From contig CAMNNR010000040.1 in the NCBI GenBank assembly GCA_946545675.1, positions 1 through 8,940 on the forward strand: DNA of 8,940 nucleotides, in the 5' to 3' direction. A model generated the notes under the pieces. That model made no database searches and was not told where the DNA came from. It saw nothing but the letters and a program-made list of their open reading frames with translations. This DNA comes from an uncultured Thermoplasmata archaeon. GTDB taxonomy: Archaea; Thermoplasmatota; Thermoplasmata; Methanomassiliicoccales; Methanomethylophilaceae. Positions 5,588 to 8,940 of this stretch are shown in pieces. The position numbers were made by a program, and so were the translations under genes. How positions within the stretch are numbered: the stretch's first letter is position 1; every line of letters starts with the position of its first letter.

Positions 5588-6450
5588 CTCTTCCCCTCCT
5601 TGGGCATCTCGGGCGACCATGGCGGTGCCCATAGTTCGTTATCGTAGGTCTTGGCTTTACTGAGATTTAGTTCTTCCCCGATATCCAGTACCATCAGGTC
5701 CTGTCCGGCTATGGTCTTCACCCCGGTGGCTTCCTCGCACATGCGGGCCTGTTTCTCGGGATTCTCCTTGAGCATGACTATCCCCATGTGGATGAATATA
5801 CAGAGTTCAGGTTTCACCAGCTGGGTCATCTCGATGGCGGTGTCGGTGCACATGTGGTAGGGGATCTTGTTGTTGTGGGGGGTGGTGACAGGCAGTATCA
5901 GTACCCTGCTTCCGAGGTACTGCCTGCCGATGTCATCATCGTATTCTGTATCGCTCACGTATGATACGATGCCGTTCGGGGTGTGGAATCTGAATCCCAC
6001 GTTGGTGGGATCGCTGTGTCTGGCTCTGCAGATCTCGGTTTTCATCCCGTCTATATCCAGAACATCGCCCGGCCGGAAGGCCTGACGGCGTGTGGGGAGC
6101 TTGATATGATACGGTGAAAGGCAGGGGCCTATGCCACCCTCGCCGTTAATGACGCTGGTACTCCCGTAGAGCGAACCTCTCTTCTTCCAACCGCCGCGGG
6201 TCATACCCTCGATGACGGATGGGGCATCGGAGTAGTGGTCTGGGTGGGCATGGGAGATGATCACCGATTCCGTAAGTCCCAGATCGTAGCGGATGCGGTT
6301 CATCTGAGTGAGCGCGCCGGGTCCGGGGTCGATATGGAGATAGTGGGTAGGATCACCGTGTTCGAACAGCATTCCGCCGGTGCATCTGGTCTGATACATG
6401 GTGGTATGCCTGCCCCCGCCGGTGCCCAAGAAAGTTATACGGTCTGCCAT
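5584..6450 (-). CDS. Metallo-beta-lactamase-fold hydrolase
   Basis: A 288-residue metal-dependent hydrolase. It opens with FLGTGGGRHTTMYQTR (7-22), similar to the RNase Z and PhnP-like branch of the superfamily. The zinc motif HAHPDH (67-72) supplies H67, H69, D71 and H72; H145 (ARHSD), D167 (SDTEY) and H221 (FIHMG) fit the remaining ligands. Thus all usual metal ligands are present. The substrate is unknown. It is coupled by ATGA to the CCA-adding enzyme, which would suit a tRNA 3'-processing nuclease, but I do not see RNase Z exosite or other RNase Z-specific features, so a cyclic-nucleotide or phosphodiester hydrolase is equally possible. I chose the ATG at 6450, which has GGAAGG 5 nt upstream; a GTG at 6486 opens a longer frame without a better ribosome site. 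The gene is divergent from the amidohydrolase. Confidence 0.85.
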   Translation of the reverse strand: MADRITFLGTGGGRHTTMYQTRCTGGMLFEHGDPTHYLHIDPGPGALTQMNRIRYDLGLTESVIISHAHPDHYSDAPSVIEGMTRGGWKKRGSLYGSTSVINGEGGIGPCLSPYHIKLPTRRQAFRPGDVLDIDGMKTEICRARHSDPTNVGFRFHTPNGIVSYVSDTEYDDDIGRQYLGSRVLILPVTTPHNNKIPYHMCTDTAIEMTQLVKPELCIFIHMGIVMLKENPEKQARMCEEATGVKTIAGQDLMVLDIGEELNLSKAKTYDNELWAPPWSPEMPKEGKR

Positions 6451-6500
6451 CCAATCCTTCCGCTCGGTATATGATAATGGTTTCACGATAAGTTCTACAC

Positions 6501-6512
6501 GTTTATTTATTC
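6501..6512. promoter_or_regulatory. Shared TATA-like element between divergent hydrolase and amidohydrolase
   Basis: GTTTATTTATTC is AT-rich and reads as a TATA-like box in both directions (TTTATTTA, or TAAATAAA on the other strand). On the plus strand it is centred about 28 nt before the ATG at 6534, which predicts a leaderless amidohydrolase mRNA. On the minus strand a start near 6480 would give the hydrolase a leader of about 30 nt containing its GGAAGG site. No better box is visible for either gene. Promoter activity is inferred. Confidence 0.55.
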
Positions 6513-6533
6513 TGGGTAACCTATACTCCCCTT

Positions 6534-7823
6534 ATGATAACAGTTTTCCGTGACGCCTGGATCGTCACCCAGAATGCGAACCGCGACGTCCTCATCGGCG
6601 ACGTGGTGGTCGACGGCGAGAAGATCGTCTCCGTCGGACCCAAATACAACGGTACCGGCGACAGGGAGATCGACTGCAAGGGGGACATCATCATCCCCGG
6701 ACTGATCAACACCCACACCCACATCGCCATGACCGTGATGAAGGGTGTCGTCGACGATCTCCTGTTCCCCGACTTCCTGGATAAGACATTCAAGATCGAC
6801 AGCGACCGTACCGATGCCGATCTCGCACTGGGAACGAAGCTCGGATGTATGGAGATGATGCTCTCCGGAACCACCACCTTCGTGGACTTCTATTACTCGG
6901 AGGATGTGGTCGCCAAAGCGACGCAGGAAGCGGGACTCAGAGGAGTGTGCTGCTGGTGCTGTCTCGATGAAGACAAGACCACTCAGAAAGGCAACCCGGT
7001 GCAGAACTGCAAGAACTTCTATTCCAAATTCAAAGGCGAGAGGAAGATCGTGCCCGGAGTGTCCCTTCAGGGCGTATATGTTTGCAGCGAGGACACCTGT
7101 GTGGAAGCGAAAGCATTCTCAGATGAGGTCCAGTGCCCCATCACCATGCATCTCTCAGAGACCAGGGGAGAGGTGAACGAGCACAAGAGGCTCACCGGGA
7201 AGAGGCCTGCTGAGTGGCTCTCCGATATAGGGGTCCTTGGCCCCAGGATGATCACCGCCCACTCCGCCTGGCTGACCCAGCGCGAAGTGAAACTCATGGG
7301 TGATGCTGGCATGTCCGTGTCCTCATGCCCTATGTCAAACATGAAACTCGCCACCGGGGGTGTCGCTCCCGTACCCGAGTTCAACAAATATGGCGTGAAC
7401 GTCTCTCTCGGAACTGACGGCAGCACCACCAACAACACCCTCGACATGATCATGGAGATGAGGGTGCTCGGGCTCCTCCAGAAATCAAGCAGGTGGGACC
7501 CTACCGTGACCCCCGCACAGGAACTCCTGGACATAGTGACCATCAACGGTGCCAAGGCCATCGGCATGCAGGATCAGCTTGGTTCCATCGAACCCGGTAA
7601 GTACGCAGACCTCGTGGTTCTCAATGGAAAGGATCCAAATCTCAGGCCTTTCGTCCGCGAGAACATCATCGCAAATCTTGCTTACTCCCTCGAGTCCCAG
7701 AACGTCAAGACTGTGATGTGCCAGGGGGACATCGTGGTGGAGAACAGGAACATAACCACCTTGGACAAGGATGCTCTTCTCGCCCAGTCCGAGGGCGCTT
7801 GGAAGACTCTCTGTCTCAGATGA
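6534..7823 (+). CDS. Amidohydrolase, MTA/SAH/5'-deoxyadenosine deaminase family
   Basis: A 429-residue metal-dependent deaminase of the amidohydrolase superfamily. In methanogens such enzymes deaminate 5'-deoxyadenosine, S-adenosylhomocysteine or methylthioadenosine, removing by-products of SAM chemistry. Metal ligands are visible in order: PGLINTHTH (55-63; H61, H63), MHLSET (205-210; H206, with E209), AHSAWL (242-247; H243) and GTDG (293-296; D295). MKGVVDDL (69-76) matches the family's substrate-lid segment, and SCPMSNMKLA (264-273) is also typical. The C-terminal composite beta domain holds GSIEPGKYADLVVL. A CCWCC cluster (139-143) is unusual. The sequence does not settle which adenosine derivative is preferred. 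The gene is probably leaderless, stands alone on the plus strand, and ends at a hairpin terminator. Chlorohydrolase-type or guanine-deaminase relatives are less likely given the signature segments. Confidence 0.88.
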   Translation: MITVFRDAWIVTQNANRDVLIGDVVVDGEKIVSVGPKYNGTGDREIDCKGDIIIPGLINTHTHIAMTVMKGVVDDLLFPDFLDKTFKIDSDRTDADLALGTKLGCMEMMLSGTTTFVDFYYSEDVVAKATQEAGLRGVCCWCCLDEDKTTQKGNPVQNCKNFYSKFKGERKIVPGVSLQGVYVCSEDTCVEAKAFSDEVQCPITMHLSETRGEVNEHKRLTGKRPAEWLSDIGVLGPRMITAHSAWLTQREVKLMGDAGMSVSSCPMSNMKLATGGVAPVPEFNKYGVNVSLGTDGSTTNNTLDMIMEMRVLGLLQKSSRWDPTVTPAQELLDIVTINGAKAIGMQDQLGSIEPGKYADLVVLNGKDPNLRPFVRENIIANLAYSLESQNVKTVMCQGDIVVENRNITTLDKDALLAQSEGAWKTLCLR

Positions 7824-7831
7824 AAACCATG

Positions 7832-7870
7832 CCTCTGACTCATATATCGAGTCAGGGGATTTCCTTTTAA
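7832..7870. terminator. Hairpin terminator between convergent genes
   Basis: CCTCTGACTC (7832-7841) pairs with GAGTCAGGGG (7849-7858), with one G-T wobble and a 7-nt loop. On the plus strand it is followed by the T-rich TTTCCTTTTAATT. It starts 8 nt after the amidohydrolase stop codon and 8 nt beyond the hairpin the opposing TetR gene ends. It resembles a bacterial-type terminator. On the minus strand the run after the hairpin is weaker (GGTTTTC), so termination is clearer for the amidohydrolase. Confidence 0.65.
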
Positions 7871-8451
7871 TTGGTCCCTGCGACCGGTTCGCGAGGCCTG
7901 AATATCAGGAAATCCTCGATAAGCTTGTACATGGTCGCGCCACAGAGTCTGTCCAGGTCCCTCATTATCTCTATGGGTGGCTCGACGAATCCCTTCCTGA
8001 TCCAATCGATTGCCTGTCCGGCGAATGCGAAAGTGATGATGCGGCTTATGTTCTCCCTGCTCTTCGCACTTCCGTAGTCAGAACAGGTGAGGAAGAACTG
8101 TTGGACAACGTTCGTTGATATCATGGCGATCAGAAGATCGCGGAACTCGTCCCACATCTTTGATTGGTAGATCTGGGTGATGAGCCAATCATTGCTCTTG
8201 AGAGTTGTAAGTAGGCGGTACATCTCGTTCTTCCAACGGTTCTTCTCCAGGGAGTCATAAGATGTATCGCCGTTTTCGTTCAGTAGAATCCACTTGATGA
8301 GATCCATGGTGCCACGGAAGTGATAATAGATGGTTTGTCTCGCATAACCGCAGCGTTCTGCAACACCGCCCATAGTCACGCGGACTATTCCCTTTTCTCT
8401 CGCTTCCTGCTTGAAGGACTCTATTATACTGAGATCAGTGGAAACAGACAT
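7867..8451 (-). CDS. TetR-family transcriptional regulator
   Basis: A 194-residue one-component DNA-binding regulator. Residues about 8-56 form the TetR helix-turn-helix domain: the core VTMGGVAERCGYARQTIYYH (25-44) followed by FRGTMDLIKWIL has the family's hallmark Y-Y-H-F and K/D-L contacts. The rest is alpha-helical, as expected for the ligand-binding and dimerisation domain, with no recognisable ligand signature. I chose the ATG at 8451; a TTG at 8460 is in frame three codons upstream. A TATA-like TTTAAATATG (8480-8471) predicts transcription starting at about 8450, so the mRNA would be leaderless. A tandem TGTNGACA repeat overlaps this start and is a candidate autoregulatory operator. 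The gene faces the amidohydrolase convergently, so that neighbour is not an obvious target. The regulated gene may be itself or lie outside the window. Confidence 0.9.
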   Translation of the reverse strand: MSVSTDLSIIESFKQEAREKGIVRVTMGGVAERCGYARQTIYYHFRGTMDLIKWILLNENGDTSYDSLEKNRWKNEMYRLLTTLKSNDWLITQIYQSKMWDEFRDLLIAMISTNVVQQFFLTCSDYGSAKSRENISRIITFAFAGQAIDWIRKGFVEPPIEIMRDLDRLCGATMYKLIEDFLIFRPREPVAGTN

Positions 8452-8480
8452 TGTAGACAAAATGTTGACACATATTTAAA
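8452..8480 (-). promoter_or_regulatory. TetR gene promoter and tandem operator candidate
   Basis: On the plus strand TGTAGACA (8452-8459) and TGTTGACA (8463-8470) differ at one base and are 11 bp apart, one helical turn. Each has the palindromic outline TGTNNACA. Next to them on the minus strand is TTTAAATATG (8480-8471), a TATA-like box about 25 nt before the ATG at 8451. A protein bound here would block the transcription start. Autorepression by the TetR protein is an inference from position. Confidence 0.55.
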
Positions 8481-8940
8481 AAACTTTCCATGACGGCCGG
8501 AATATACGATTTTCGTAAAAAATCGACAATCCACGATTATCCGATGCTTGAAAATGCCTCGATTTCTGATGGTTGCGAGTAATTTTGATCAGAAAATACA
8601 GTATCGAACCAACTCTTCGATGTATTATTTCATCAGAATCCAATGTGCCAGATTGTTGGTTTGATTTATCGTCACTTAAAAAAATCAATTGCACTTAGAA
8701 TCGACAATCAACTAAAGATTGCAAAAGCCCATCTGCAGACTAATCGGGTGTTTTGGAAACCGGTACCCTGCAATTCCCGTTAATTCGGTATGAACTATTT
8801 GGTTCAGGGCAGAGAAAGTATCATAGATGGAAGTTACGCAATCATCGATTTTAATCTGATGGCAGTCAACCTTAGATGAAATCGATTTTAGCACTAGGTT
8901 TCATCTGTTGTGCCTGTACGCGAACGTCAGGCTATTCATC
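8481..8940. other. AT-rich stretch without a convincing gene; possible decayed minus-strand ORF at its right end
   Basis: This stretch is clearly more AT-rich than the genes to its left. No intact ORF resembles a known protein. It holds an 11-bp direct repeat AATCGACAATC (8521-8531 and 8699-8709), a 10-bp repeat ATCGATTTTA (8844-8853 and 8881-8890) and an inverted repeat TTTCTGAT/ATCAGAAA (8563-8570 and 8588-8595). On the minus strand one frame runs from the window edge as NSLTFAYRHNR, meets a TGA at 8903-8901, and continues in the same frame for 62 codons (including YDTFSALNQIVH and GYRFPKHPISLQM) to a stop at 8712. That segment reads like protein and could be the tail of a decayed gene, perhaps of a mobile element, but I do not recognise it. 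Confidence 0.35.

Noticed and set aside
8476..8694. Minus-strand 72-codon ORF in the AT-rich region
   Set aside because: No recognisable motif or promoter support, and it overlaps the TetR promoter TATA box at its end; likely chance.
8876..8940. Plus-strand frame MKSILALGFICCACTRTSGYS, which resembles a lipoprotein signal peptide
   Set aside because: Only 21 codons are visible, there is no ribosome site, and it lies opposite a possible decayed frame; too little to call a gene.

Overview
The window looks like chromosomal DNA of a methanogen-type euryarchaeon, most likely Methanomassiliicoccales or a close Thermoplasmata relative. The grounds are archaeal ether-lipid enzymes (GGGP and DGGGP synthases), a RadA recombinase, an archaeal class I CCA-adding enzyme, an archaeal tRNA G10 methyltransferase, TATA-box promoters at leaderless spacing, and stop codons in nine genes that are only TGA (7) or TAA (2), never TAG. 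The order-level call is inference; the archaeal call is firm.

Left block (1-3000, minus strand): one compact operon reads radA, trmG10, DGGGP synthase, then GGGP synthase, which leaves the window at base 1. The last two genes overlap by ATGA and encode consecutive steps of archaeal membrane-lipid synthesis. radA has its own TATA box, and upstream of it lie three CCGAAAGT repeats. The RadA Walker A motif carries Cys where Gly is canonical.

Middle block (3000-4260): a small three-helix membrane protein (EMC6-like candidate) runs on the plus strand from a leaderless promoter. Facing it on the minus strand is the remains of a HipBA toxin-antitoxin locus. The HipB-like repressor is intact, with two palindromic operators exactly 40 bp apart around its TATA box. 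hipA is reduced to about 80 codons, with a TGA where a conserved Trp is expected, and it breaks off at the stop codon of the membrane-protein gene.

Right block (4260-8480): a metallo-beta-lactamase-fold hydrolase and the CCA-adding enzyme form an ATGA-coupled minus-strand pair. An amidohydrolase of the MTA/SAH/5'-deoxyadenosine deaminase family is divergent from them and appears to share one TATA-like element. It ends at a strong hairpin that also separates it from a convergent TetR-family regulator, whose start region carries a tandem TGTNGACA repeat.

Right edge (8480-8940): AT-rich DNA with no convincing intact gene and possibly a decayed reading frame. Nothing here requires a wholly new system. 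The best leads are the decayed HipBA locus with its operators, the RadA Walker A change, and the radA-upstream repeats.
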